A DNA stretch of 64,000 nucleotides from Clostridiales bacterium (GTDB lineage: Bacteria; Bacillota; Clostridia; Christensenellales; Borkfalkiaceae). Shown here piece by piece: positions 8,308-16,588 of the stretch (the stretch's first letter is position 1; each line of letters begins with the position of its first letter). The notes beneath the pieces are model-generated. The model did no database searches and had not been told where the DNA came from. It worked only from the letters and a program-made list of their open reading frames with translations. The position numbers and the translations under genes were made by a program. Location of the stretch: the NCBI GenBank assembly GCA_015055505.1, contig SVIB01000003.1, positions 1 through 64,000 on the forward strand. The letters run 5' to 3'.

Positions 8308-8343
8308 GCCCCAAAAGTTGTTTAACTTTTGGGGCGCATTTAT
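8308..8343 (+). terminator. hairpin after peroxiredoxin gene
   Basis: GCCCCAAAAGTT and AACTTTTGGGGC form a 12-bp stem with a 4-nt loop 16 nt after the stop. The T-tract is weak (GCATTTAT). It may serve both strands, since the SGNH gene converges on it. Confidence 0.6.
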
Positions 8344-8400
8344 AAGACGTAATTTGCATCAAATTCTAAAATCTATACAGTGTTTTCTGTTTTCTAAAAT

Positions 8401-9096
8401 TTATTCGGATAAAAGATCTTTAAGACAATCCTCAAAAGCGGGAACCCACCAGTCGCGATAGCCTGCGCGCTTGGGATGAACAGGGTCTAGCATATATAAA
8501 TCGTACATTTCCTTAGAAATAGCGTTGAAGGCTTTATCGTAGAATAAATCCAAAACCTCTACGTTCCATTTTTTCGCAATTTGTTTTAAGGCGGAAATCA
8601 TAATTTCGTACGTGTCCGACTCAAAATAAGTTCCCGTATAAAATACAATGGGGCAGTTCCATGTTTTTTTGCATAACGCAATTATGTATTCGATTGCGCC
8701 AAAGGTTGTGGTATTGTCAAGCTCGGTAAGATTTTTAACCTCGTCTGCCGTAATAACGCCGAAAGAGTCTTTGCGAGATCTGTCGTTTGTTGAAAGTTGA
8801 CAGATAAAGGCGTCAAGATGCTCAACTCTGTCCTTGCTGTTTACGTACCTTTCAAGCCTCGCCACATAACTGTTTTCGCTAATATTTGCAAGGGTAGTGC
8901 TGGAAACGGCTTCTTTTATACAAACGCAACCGTTTCGTTTTGCGATAAAATCTCCCATACCCTCAGCCATTGCTCCCGCGCCGTACGTTACGGACGAGCC
9001 TAAAAAATAGAACGTTTTGCCTGAAAGTATGCTATCGGGAAGCTTTTGCGTGTTTTCTAAAGCATAAAAAGAATCGTTTCCATCAGTTAATTTCAT
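8401..9096 (-). CDS. SGNH/GDSL-family hydrolase
   Basis: 231 residues. Block I contains the nucleophile: FYFLGSSVTYGAG (Ser in GSSVT). Block III is LSTNDRS, and the C-terminal block DPVHPKRAGYRDW supplies the catalytic Asp-His. There is no signal peptide, so it is probably cytoplasmic. Family members deacylate lipids, sugars or other small esters; the substrate is unknown. A strong AAGGAG site precedes the start. The promoter (TTGACA-17-TATACT) has a perfect palindrome over its -35 box, which suggests repression by a dimeric regulator. The gene stands alone. Confidence 0.82.
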   Translation of the reverse strand: MKLTDGNDSFYALENTQKLPDSILSGKTFYFLGSSVTYGAGAMAEGMGDFIAKRNGCVCIKEAVSSTTLANISENSYVARLERYVNSKDRVEHLDAFICQLSTNDRSRKDSFGVITADEVKNLTELDNTTTFGAIEYIIALCKKTWNCPIVFYTGTYFESDTYEIMISALKQIAKKWNVEVLDLFYDKAFNAISKEMYDLYMLDPVHPKRAGYRDWWVPAFEDCLKDLLSE

Positions 9097-9120
9097 AATA
9101 GTAAATCTCCTTACATATTT

Positions 9121-9154
9121 AGTATAAATTAAAAATTACCTATTGTCAATAGGT
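9121..9154 (-). promoter_or_regulatory. consensus promoter with palindromic operator for the SGNH gene
   Basis: Read on the minus strand: TTGACA (9149-9144), 17-nt spacer, TATACT (9126-9121). A perfect 8+1+8 palindrome, ACCTATTGTCAATAGGT (9138-9154), covers the -35 box. This is a classic position for a repressor site; no regulator gene is adjacent. The rest of 9155-9370 is AT-rich with nothing else recognised. Confidence 0.75.
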
Positions 9155-9374
9155 TGAAAATATTACTAATTTGGTTCGGAGAATAAAAACAGTAGTAATG
9201 CTCATAGAACAAAATTTAAGCAACACAAAAGGTCGAGTAAGCTCAAAAGTTTATTAAGGGTAGTTGGAAAATATATTTATATTAATTTTTCGCGGTTTGA
9301 CAGCGATTATTTTATTTACAGTAACAATTTTTAATTATTTTAATTAAAATATAACAAAAATTTGCTGTTTTTTC

Positions 9375-9403
9375 TTTTCAAAGACGAAAATATGTGTTAT
9401 AAT
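9375..9403 (+). promoter_or_regulatory. promoter for the DUF4177-like gene
   Basis: TTTTCA (weak -35), 17-nt spacer, TATAAT at 9398-9403 with an extended TGT. Transcription would start about 9410, giving a ~35-nt leader to the ATG at 9444. Confidence 0.6.
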
Positions 9404-9443
9404 GGTCTAAAGAGGAATGTTTCTCAAATTTTCGAGGTGTATT

Positions 9444-9689
9444 ATGAAAGAATTTAAAGTTGTACCTTGTCAAGGCAGAGTAGTTGCAAAAACCGGAGTA
9501 GAAGCAAGTAAACAAATTTCGGCTCTTGCATCAATCGTTACTCAAGAATCTATCGGCGGATGGGAACTTATTTCGGCTATGCCTATCGTCGTAGCAAGTT
9601 CTAAAAAGAGATTTAGAGGAACTGAAACTCCGTATAACGCTCTCGTTTTTGCAAGAGAAGTTATTAAGGAAGAAGACGCTAAGAAATAA
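9444..9689 (+). CDS. small DUF4177-like protein
   Basis: 81 residues from the ATG at 9444, which has CGAGGTG in front; the upstream start at 9417 would be close to the transcription start and has no ribosome site. The sequence (FKVVPCQGRV, a helix, then GGWELISAMPIVV) has the pattern of DUF4177 proteins, short beta-alpha-beta domains ending in a 'GWELV' strand. Function is unknown in the family. It is single-gene transcribed, followed by a short hairpin (AAGCCG/CGGCTT) that could end transcription. Confidence 0.55.
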   Translation: MKEFKVVPCQGRVVAKTGVEASKQISALASIVTQESIGGWELISAMPIVVASSKKRFRGTETPYNALVFAREVIKEEDAKK

Positions 9690-10008
9690 TTAAAATAAAG
9701 AGTTAAAGCCGCTAGTCGGCTTATTTCGTTTTGCAAAAAAAACAAGTAAAAGCACACTGCGTTATGCCAATCGGTAAAACGTAATGTGCTAAAATTATGT
9801 ATAGATAAAGGCTATGTCACAATCTATGGTTGACAGTCAAAGACTTATATGTTCCGCAATACAATTATTTTAAGGAGTGCCGTAATTTTTGCGACCAACA
9901 AAGTCGCCCCCATACGGAATACTTATTAAAATCCCGTCTTGCTCGCATCTAAATCTTTTAATTTTATCAACCTTTTATTGTGACGTAATGTAGATAATTA
10001 GAGGTAAA
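9690..10008. other. 319-bp non-coding stretch with several hairpins upstream of ABC-F
   Basis: No plausible ORF. It holds a short hairpin after the upstream gene (9706-9722), a hairpin AGCACA/TGTGCT with inner CGTT/AACG (9751-9790), and a nested hairpin near the ABC-F gene (CCGTA 9880-9884 pairs TACGG 9913-9917; GCGAC 9891-9895 pairs GTCGC 9903-9907). The last lies about 90 nt before an ABC-F start. ABC-F resistance genes are often controlled by leader attenuation, so a regulatory leader is possible, but I see no leader peptide or clear T-run. Confidence 0.4.
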
Positions 10009-11589
10009 ATGTTACAGGTAAACGGCGTAAGTCTGCAGTTTGGCAGTAGAAAATTATTTGAAGACGTAAATTTAAAATTCACTAAGGGCAACTGTTACGG
10101 AATAATCGGCGCAAACGGTGCGGGAAAGTCTACTTTTTTAAAGATTTTATCAGGCGAACTTGAACCTCAAAAGGGCGAGGTTTTGCTCGATAAAAACGAG
10201 CGTATGTCAGTGCTTAGGCAAGACCAAAACGCTTTTGACGACCAAACGGTAATCCGTACGGTAATGCTCGGTCATAAGCGACTTGTCGATATAATGGACG
10301 AAAAAGACGCTCTTTACGCTAAAGAGGATTTTACGGACGAGGACGGAATAAAGGCAGGCGAACTTGAAAACGAGTTTGCTGAACTCGGCGGATGGGACGC
10401 TGAAAGCGAGGCGGAAAAACTTTTACAAGCCCTTGATATTCCCACGGAGCATTATTATCTCACTATGGGAGAGTTAGACGGCAAGGAAAAGGTTAAAATT
10501 CTTCTTGCACAAGCGCTTTTTGGAAATCCCGACGTACTTCTTTTGGACGAGCCTACCAACAACCTCGATATAAAGACGACTGAATGGCTTGAGAACTTTT
10601 TAATGGAATACGAGAATACTATAATCATAGTTTCTCACAACAGATATTTCTTAAATAAAGTTTGTACCTATATTTGCGACGTAGACTTTGGAAAGATTAA
10701 TCTATACTTTGGTAACTACGATTTTTGGTACAGAACGAGCCAACTTCTTGCCCGTCAGTTGAAAGAACAAAATAAAAAGGCGGAGCAAAGAGCAAAAGAA
10801 CTTAAAGAGTTTATAGCCCGTTTCTCGGCTAACGCGTCCAAATCTAAGCAAGCGACGGCAAGAAAGAAAGAACTTGAAAATTTGACTATAAACGACATTA
10901 AAATCTCGTCGAGAAAATATCCTTATATTAACTTCAAATACGACAGAGAAATAGGAAACGATATACTTTTCGTTGAAAATCTTTCAAAAGAGGGATATTT
11001 TGAGAACGTTTCATTTACGGTCGGTAAGGAAGAAAAAATCGGTATAGTTAGCAAAAACAGTAAGGCAATAACCATGCTTTACGATATTTTAGCAGGCAAA
11101 GAAACTGCGGATAGCGGTTATTATAAGTGGGGTAAGACTATTACGGCTACTTATCTTCCTCAAAATAACGACGAGTTTTTCGTGGGTTGCGATTTATCGC
11201 TCGTCGATTGGCTTTCAAGATTTTCGTACGACCATTACGAGGAATTCGTAAGAGGTTGGCTTGGAAGAATGCTATTCTCTGGAGAAGAGGCTCTTAAAAA
11301 GGCGTCGGTTATTTCAGGCGGAGAAAAGGTTAGATGTATGCTTGCAAAAATGATGCTTGAAGCAGGTAACTTTATGGTACTTGACGAGCCTACTAACCAT
11401 TTAGACTTAGAGTCGATTACCGCCCTTAACGACGGCTTGGTAAACTTTAAAGGCTGTATGCTTTTAACGAGTAACGACCGTGAACTTATGAATACGGTAT
11501 GTAACCGTATTATTGAAATTGACGGCGGAAAAGTGTACGACCGTCCCGTTGACTATAACACCTATCTTTTAGAGACGATTGATAGATAA
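10009..11589 (+). CDS. ABC-F family ATPase (YkpA/YbiT-like)
   Basis: 526 residues with two nucleotide-binding domains and no membrane segments, as in ribosome-associated ABC-F proteins. Domain 1 has a good Walker A (GANGAGKST) and Walker B (LLLDEPTNNLD) but a degenerate signature (ELDGKEKVK instead of LSGG). Domain 2 has a degenerate Walker A (GIVSKNSKAIT) but a good signature (ISGGEKVR) and Walker B (LDEPTNHLD). In the head-to-tail dimer one ATP site is therefore intact and the other degenerate on both sides. The linker between domains is Lys-rich (about 255-295). The role is translation-factor-like action at the ribosomal E site; antibiotic protection cannot be judged. AGAGGT precedes the start. 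Confidence 0.88.
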   Translation: MLQVNGVSLQFGSRKLFEDVNLKFTKGNCYGIIGANGAGKSTFLKILSGELEPQKGEVLLDKNERMSVLRQDQNAFDDQTVIRTVMLGHKRLVDIMDEKDALYAKEDFTDEDGIKAGELENEFAELGGWDAESEAEKLLQALDIPTEHYYLTMGELDGKEKVKILLAQALFGNPDVLLLDEPTNNLDIKTTEWLENFLMEYENTIIIVSHNRYFLNKVCTYICDVDFGKINLYFGNYDFWYRTSQLLARQLKEQNKKAEQRAKELKEFIARFSANASKSKQATARKKELENLTINDIKISSRKYPYINFKYDREIGNDILFVENLSKEGYFENVSFTVGKEEKIGIVSKNSKAITMLYDILAGKETADSGYYKWGKTITATYLPQNNDEFFVGCDLSLVDWLSRFSYDHYEEFVRGWLGRMLFSGEEALKKASVISGGEKVRCMLAKMMLEAGNFMVLDEPTNHLDLESITALNDGLVNFKGCMLLTSNDRELMNTVCNRIIEIDGGKVYDRPVDYNTYLLETIDR

Positions 11590-11595
11590 GTCGCC

Positions 11596-11610
11596 CTATA
11601 AGTTGATTAA
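11596..11610 (+). repeat. dispersed stop-codon-proximal repeat, copy 1
   Basis: CTATAAGTTGATTAA, 6 nt after the ABC-F stop; same orientation as the gene. One mismatch from the consensus CTATAAGTCGATTAW. Confidence 0.75.
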
Positions 11611-11645
11611 CAGTAAATTTTAATAATAATTAAGGAGATATATTT

Positions 11646-12662
11646 ATGAAAACTATTCTCGTAACCGGTGGAGCAGGATATATCGGCAGTCACACTTCTA
11701 TTGAACTTATTGAAGCGGGATACGATATAGTAGTCGTTGATAATCTTTCTAACAGTAAAGAAGAGGCAGTTAGAAGAGTTGAGGGAATCGTAGGCAAAAA
11801 GATTAAATTCTATAAAGCCGATATTTGCGATAAAGACGCAATGAGGAAAATTTTTGCCGAAAATAAATTCGACGCAGTTATAAATTTTGCTGGATATAAA
11901 GCAGTTGGAGAATCGGTTGCTAAGCCTTTGGAATATTACGAAAACAACATTTACGGTATGCTCGCCCTTTTGGACGTAATGAGAGAGTTTAACGTGAAAA
12001 ATCTCGTATTTTCCTCTTCGGCAACCGTTTACGGCAATCCTAAAACAGTTCCTATTACTGAGGATTTCCCCCTTTCGACGACTAACCCATACGGCAGTAC
12101 GAAACTCTTTATAGAGTATATTTTAAAGGACTTAGCAAAAGCGGATAAAGAATTTAATATTGCAATACTCCGTTATTTCAATCCGGTAGGCGCGCATCCG
12201 TGCGGACTTATCGGCGAAGACCCTAACGGTATTCCCAACAATCTTTGTCCTTATATTACAAAAGTTGCGGCAGGAAAACTCTCGGCTGTAAACGTTTTCG
12301 GTAACGACTACGACACTCCAGACGGTTCGGGCGTAAGAGATTACATACACGTAGTAGACCTTGCTAAAGGACACGTTTTGGCAGTTAATAAACTTCTTAC
12401 AAAGTCTGGCTTATTTATCGTAAATCTCGGTACGGGCAGAGGTTATAGCGTGCTTGAAATGATATCGGCGTTTTCAAAGGCGTTGGGAAGAGAAATTCCT
12501 TACGTAATTGCGCCTCGCCGTCCGGGGGATATAGCAACCTGCTATGCAGACCCTGCTTTAGCGGAGAGCCTTATCGGCTTTAAGGCTACTAAGACTTTAG
12601 ACGATATGTGCCGTGACGCACTTAATTGGCAAATGAAAAATCCCGACGGATATCCCGACTAA
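11646..12662 (+). CDS. galE: UDP-glucose 4-epimerase
   Basis: 338 residues, standard length. The N-terminal NAD-binding motif is GGAGYIGSH; the catalytic Ser lies in FSSSATVYG and the YxxxK pair in NPYGSTK. It interconverts UDP-glucose and UDP-galactose (Leloir pathway) in the cytoplasm. This fits the window's galactose-releasing enzyme, the GH112 phosphorylase, although that gene is 40 kb away. It starts after AAGGAGATATA and is followed by two hairpin terminators. Confidence 0.96.
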   Translation: MKTILVTGGAGYIGSHTSIELIEAGYDIVVVDNLSNSKEEAVRRVEGIVGKKIKFYKADICDKDAMRKIFAENKFDAVINFAGYKAVGESVAKPLEYYENNIYGMLALLDVMREFNVKNLVFSSSATVYGNPKTVPITEDFPLSTTNPYGSTKLFIEYILKDLAKADKEFNIAILRYFNPVGAHPCGLIGEDPNGIPNNLCPYITKVAAGKLSAVNVFGNDYDTPDGSGVRDYIHVVDLAKGHVLAVNKLLTKSGLFIVNLGTGRGYSVLEMISAFSKALGREIPYVIAPRRPGDIATCYADPALAESLIGFKATKTLDDMCRDALNWQMKNPDGYPD

Positions 12663-12697
12663 AAGTGGGGCTATAAGTCGATAAAAGCCACTTTTTT
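12661..12697 (+). terminator. terminator after galE with the dispersed repeat in its loop
   Basis: AAAAGTGG..GGCT pairs with AGCCACTTTT (about 10 bp with a two-G bulge) followed by a T-run. The loop is formed by repeat copy 2. Confidence 0.6.
12671..12682 (+). repeat. dispersed stop-codon-proximal repeat, copy 2 (short)
   Basis: CTATAAGTCGAT, 8 nt after the galE stop; truncated relative to the 15-bp consensus. Confidence 0.65.
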
Positions 12698-12718
12698 GAT
12701 TTAAACAGAATATAAAAT

Positions 12719-12744
12719 AAGACGAATCGCAATTAAACGGTTCG
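12719..12744 (+). terminator. second hairpin terminator between galE and comF
   Basis: GACGAATCG pairs with CGGTTCGTC (9 bp with one G-T pair), followed by TTTT. Confidence 0.7.
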
Positions 12745-12810
12745 TCTTTTGGTTTATTAAGGGTGAGAAACGTAAAACGGAAAACTAACGGTAAAAGATA
12801 TTAATTGACT

Positions 12811-13587
12811 ATGAAATTTTTAAAAGATTTACAAAAGATATTTTATCCAAGGAATTTAACTTGTTCGGTTTGCTCGCGTGAGAATTTTAACGGAAAGACG
12901 GTGTGCGACGGCTGTGAGGCGGTATTGCCTAAAAACGACGGCAATATTTGCGACCACTGTGGACGAAGAACTCCTTTCCCCGTTGCATACTGTGATTTTT
13001 GCAAGGGTAAAAGTTTGCATATCGACTGTATGCGCAGTGTGTTTGAATACGGCGAGCCGATAAGCGGTATGATTCGCAGGCTTAAGTATTACGGCGAAAA
13101 GCATTTAGCCGAGGAGTTTGCCCAAAGAATGGTAAGGGTGTATCATAGGTCGCTCCCTACGGTAGACGCGGTGGTATGTATCCCGTCGTCAAAGGCAAGA
13201 ATAAAAATGAAAGGCTACAACCAAAGTTTATTACTTGCAAAGGAAGTTGCCGAAAGATTAGAACTTCCGTTGATTAACGCTCTTGAAAAGACTAAGGATA
13301 CGGGTAGTCAAGTAGGTCTTAAACGCGAAGAGAGAAGGGCAAACTTAAAGGGAAGTTTTAAAGTAGTTGAAAGAGCAAAAGTAAAGGGCAAGAGAATTTT
13401 AATAGTAGACGACGTTGTGACTACGGGAACGACTCTTGAAATAGTCGCCGAAAAACTGAAAAACGAGGGAGCAAGCGAGGTTTACGGGATTGCGGTAGCT
13501 TCGGTTACAATGTCAAAAATTAAAACGGAGCAACGAGAACCGCTTGATAAAATTGTCGATAATGACGGTAAAATTGAACGAATATAA
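12811..13587 (+). CDS. comF: ComF family protein (phosphoribosyltransferase-like)
   Basis: 258 residues from the ATG at 12811; the TTG at 12805 in the track lacks a better site. The N-terminal part has zinc-binding cysteine pairs (CSVCSRE, CDGC, CDHCGRR, CDFCKG). The C-terminal half is a type-I phosphoribosyltransferase fold with RILIVDDVVTTGTTL as the PRPP loop. ComF proteins take part in DNA uptake in competent species and are widespread in species not known to be competent. The ribosome site is weak (AAAAG). Confidence 0.88.
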   Translation: MKFLKDLQKIFYPRNLTCSVCSRENFNGKTVCDGCEAVLPKNDGNICDHCGRRTPFPVAYCDFCKGKSLHIDCMRSVFEYGEPISGMIRRLKYYGEKHLAEEFAQRMVRVYHRSLPTVDAVVCIPSSKARIKMKGYNQSLLLAKEVAERLELPLINALEKTKDTGSQVGLKREERRANLKGSFKVVERAKVKGKRILIVDDVVTTGTTLEIVAEKLKNEGASEVYGIAVASVTMSKIKTEQREPLDKIVDNDGKIERI

Positions 13588-13649
13588 ATAAAAAAAGGCG
13601 GTCAAAGTGGCAAAAAATAATAATTTTACCAAAATATCACACAAAAACA

Positions 13650-13678
13650 TTGTAAATTTATAATAAATATAGTAAAAT
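13650..13678 (+). promoter_or_regulatory. promoter for secA
   Basis: TTGTAA (13650-13655), 17-nt spacer, TAAAAT (13673-13678); about 40 nt leader before the secA ATG. Confidence 0.6.
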
Positions 13679-13727
13679 ATATAATAACAACAAAAATGGC
13701 AGTTTATGCCAATATGGAGAAAGTTAT

Positions 13728-16439
13728 ATGGGACTTATCAGGTATATACTCAATACAGATTCAAGAGTCAGTTTAAAGCGTATTAAAGCGCAAGCCGAAA
13801 AAATAATGGCGCTTTCGCCAAAATACGAAAAGATGACTGACGGCGAACTTAAAGAGCAAACCGATATTTTAAAGGCAAGATTGTCTAACGGAGAAACCTT
13901 AGACGATATTATGTACGACGCTTTCGCAGTTGTTAGAGAGGCTGCGTACAGAGTTTTAAATATGCGCCACTATATGGTGCAACTTATGGGCGGTATATGC
14001 GTGCACCAAGGCCGTGTAGCCGAACTTAAAACGGGTGAAGGTAAAACGCTTATGGCGACTCTTCCCGCTTATCTTAACGCCCTTTCGGGGAAAGGCGTTC
14101 ACTTAGTTACGGTAAACGATTATCTTGCAAAACGTGACGCGGAGTGGATGGGAAAAGTCTATAGATTTTTAGGTCTTACGGTAGGAGTAAACGTACACGA
14201 ACTCACCGATGACCAAAAGAGAGCGGCTTATAACTGCGATATAACCTACGGAACTAATAACGAATACGGTTTCGACTATCTCCGTGACAACCTCAAAAAG
14301 AGAAAGATTGATATGGTTCAACGCGGTCTTAACTTTGCAATCGTCGACGAAGTAGACTCTATTTTAATCGACGAGGCGAGAACTCCGCTTATAATTTCGG
14401 GTAGAGGAGAGAAGTCTTCAACCTTATATCTTGACTGTAACAGATTTGTCAAGACTTTAAAGGCAGACGAAGATTACAACCTTGATATAAAGGATAAAAC
14501 CGTACAAATTACCGAACAAGGCGCGGAAAAGGCTGAAAGATTTTTCAATATTGCAAATCTTTCCGACATTGAAAACGCAGACCTTAACCATCACATTCAA
14601 CAGGCATTAAAGGCGCATTTTATCTTTAAGAGGGATACCGATTACCTCGTATCCGACGGCGAAATTATAATCGTTGACGAATTTACCGGCCGTCTTATGA
14701 TTGGTAGAAGATACTCGGAAGGTTTACACCAAGCGATAGAGGCAAAGGAAAACGTTACCGTAAGAAACGAAAATAAGACGCACGCAACGATAACTTTCCA
14801 AAACTATTTCCGTTTATATAACAAACTTTCGGGTATGACGGGTACTGCTAAAACCGAAGAGGAAGAATTTAGAACGATTTACGGACTTGACGTGCTTGAA
14901 ATTCCCACTAATAAACCCGTACAAAGAGAGGATTTACCCGACGTAATTTATTCTACCGAGGCTGGAAAACTTAAAGCAATTATAAAAGAAATTATCGAAA
15001 GACACGAAAAGGGACAACCTATATTGGTAGGTACGGTAACCGTTGAAAAATCGGAAGAAATTTCGAGATGGCTTTTAAAGAATAAAGTAAAACACAACAT
15101 CTTAAACGCTAAAAACCACAGAAGAGAGGCTGAAATAATTGCTCAAGCAGGTAAAAAGGGCGCTGTTACTATTGCAACCAATATGGCAGGCCGTGGTACG
15201 GATATACTTTTAGGCGGTAACCCAGAATACCTTGCAAAGCAAGACCTTCGTAACGAGGGTATAGCCGAAGAACTCATAGATATCGCAACTTCTTACGTTC
15301 AAAACGTTTCGGACGAGGTAAAGGAAGTAAGAGCTAAATACCAAGAATATTATAAAGAGCATTCTTTAATTACCGACAAGGAAAAAGAAGAGGTAATAGC
15401 GCTTGGCGGTCTTCACATTATCGGTACTGAAAGACACGAATCAAGACGTATCGACAACCAACTTCGCGGTCGTAGCGGTCGTCAGGGGGACCCCGGTTCT
15501 TCGCTTTTCTTCATTTCGCTTGAAGACGATTTAGCAAAGCGTTTCGGCGGTGAAAGATTGCAAGGCATTTACAATATGTTCAAAGTTGACGAGGATACTC
15601 CTCTTCAATCCAAAATGCTTTCACGTTCTATTGAAAACGCTCAAAGAACTATCGAAGGTAAAAACTTCGGCATAAGAAAACATATTATTCAATACGACGA
15701 CGTAATGAACACTCAACGTCAAGTTATGTACGAAGAGAGAATGAAAGTCCTCCGCGGAGAAGACGTTCACCAAGACGTACTTAATCTTATTCCCGATTTC
15801 GTTACTGCAATCATTAACGAAAACGTAAACAAAGGTCAAGAACCGTCGTCTTGGGATAAGGACAAATTAAATAGGGCGTTAGAGGCTAAGGCTCTTCCTC
15901 AAGACACTGAATTTATTACCGACGAAATTTTAGAGAAATGGGACTACGAATATATAGTTAATCAAACTATAGACAAGGTTATTGAGTGTTACGAGGCTAA
16001 AATTAAAGCCGTTGAAGACGACAACGAAGGCAGACCCGAAAACGAAAAAATACATTATAGCGACTTTGAAAGATTTATCTTCTTGCAAGTGGTTGACAGT
16101 AAATGGATAGACCATATTGATGCGATGGATAAATTAAAGAGGGGTATTTCGCTCCGTGGATACGCTCACGAAGACCCCGTTATTGCGTATAAAAAGGAAG
16201 GTCTTGAAATGTTTGAAGAGATGACTGCAAGCATACAGGACGAAGTCGTTTTATACCTTTTAAAGTCGGAAATAAAGAGAAAGGAAAAACCCGTAGAAAA
16301 GCCGGTTGAACTCGTAGAGTCGGGCGGTAGCGCGGGCGCTGAATCGAGAGGTCCTATCGTAAAGACGAGTACGGTTGGCAGAAACGACCCATGTCCTTGC
16401 GGTTCGGGTAAAAAGTTTAAAAACTGTTGCGGAAGATAA
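13728..16439 (+). CDS. secA: preprotein translocase ATPase SecA
   Basis: 903 residues, a typical full-length SecA. Walker A is TGEGKTLMA, and the DEAD-like Walker B is VDEVDSILIDEAR. The IRA2/helicase motif region shows TNMAGRGTDI and the arginine region ESRRIDNQLRGRSGRQGDPG. The C-terminal zinc-binding tail CPCGSGKKFKNCC is intact, as needed for SecB/ribosome/lipid contacts. SecA drives protein export through SecYEG at the cytoplasmic membrane. The start has GGAGAAAG in front. It is followed by a hairpin and then prfB, the usual Firmicutes neighbour. Confidence 0.98.
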   Translation: MGLIRYILNTDSRVSLKRIKAQAEKIMALSPKYEKMTDGELKEQTDILKARLSNGETLDDIMYDAFAVVREAAYRVLNMRHYMVQLMGGICVHQGRVAELKTGEGKTLMATLPAYLNALSGKGVHLVTVNDYLAKRDAEWMGKVYRFLGLTVGVNVHELTDDQKRAAYNCDITYGTNNEYGFDYLRDNLKKRKIDMVQRGLNFAIVDEVDSILIDEARTPLIISGRGEKSSTLYLDCNRFVKTLKADEDYNLDIKDKTVQITEQGAEKAERFFNIANLSDIENADLNHHIQQALKAHFIFKRDTDYLVSDGEIIIVDEFTGRLMIGRRYSEGLHQAIEAKENVTVRNENKTHATITFQNYFRLYNKLSGMTGTAKTEEEEFRTIYGLDVLEIPTNKPVQREDLPDVIYSTEAGKLKAIIKEIIERHEKGQPILVGTVTVEKSEEISRWLLKNKVKHNILNAKNHRREAEIIAQAGKKGAVTIATNMAGRGTDILLGGNPEYLAKQDLRNEGIAEELIDIATSYVQNVSDEVKEVRAKYQEYYKEHSLITDKEKEEVIALGGLHIIGTERHESRRIDNQLRGRSGRQGDPGSSLFFISLEDDLAKRFGGERLQGIYNMFKVDEDTPLQSKMLSRSIENAQRTIEGKNFGIRKHIIQYDDVMNTQRQVMYEERMKVLRGEDVHQDVLNLIPDFVTAIINENVNKGQEPSSWDKDKLNRALEAKALPQDTEFITDEILEKWDYEYIVNQTIDKVIECYEAKIKAVEDDNEGRPENEKIHYSDFERFIFLQVVDSKWIDHIDAMDKLKRGISLRGYAHEDPVIAYKKEGLEMFEEMTASIQDEVVLYLLKSEIKRKEKPVEKPVELVESGGSAGAESRGPIVKTSTVGRNDPCPCGSGKKFKNCCGR

Positions 16440-16454
16440 TTCCGCGGAAAATAA

Positions 16455-16493
16455 AAGCGTAGTCACTGTTAGCGACTACGCTTACACAATTTT
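16455..16493 (+). terminator. hairpin between secA and prfB
   Basis: AAGCGTAGTC pairs with GACTACGCTT (10 bp, 9-nt loop) followed by a delayed T-run (ACACAATTTT). Confidence 0.6.
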
Positions 16494-16588
16494 AAGGTTC
16501 GTTTATAACACAGCCTAAAAAATTAAAGGAAAATTGCCAAAATAAAAGAAAAGCGAACCTGTATCTATAAATTTAAGGAGGTTTAATC

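Noticed and set aside
9774-9830. Shared words (AAAACGTAAT, GGCTATG) between 9.78 kb and 38.4 kb as ends of one IS
   Set aside because: Only about 10 identical bases in a row each, no matching termini or transposase remnant; too weak to support a mobile element.
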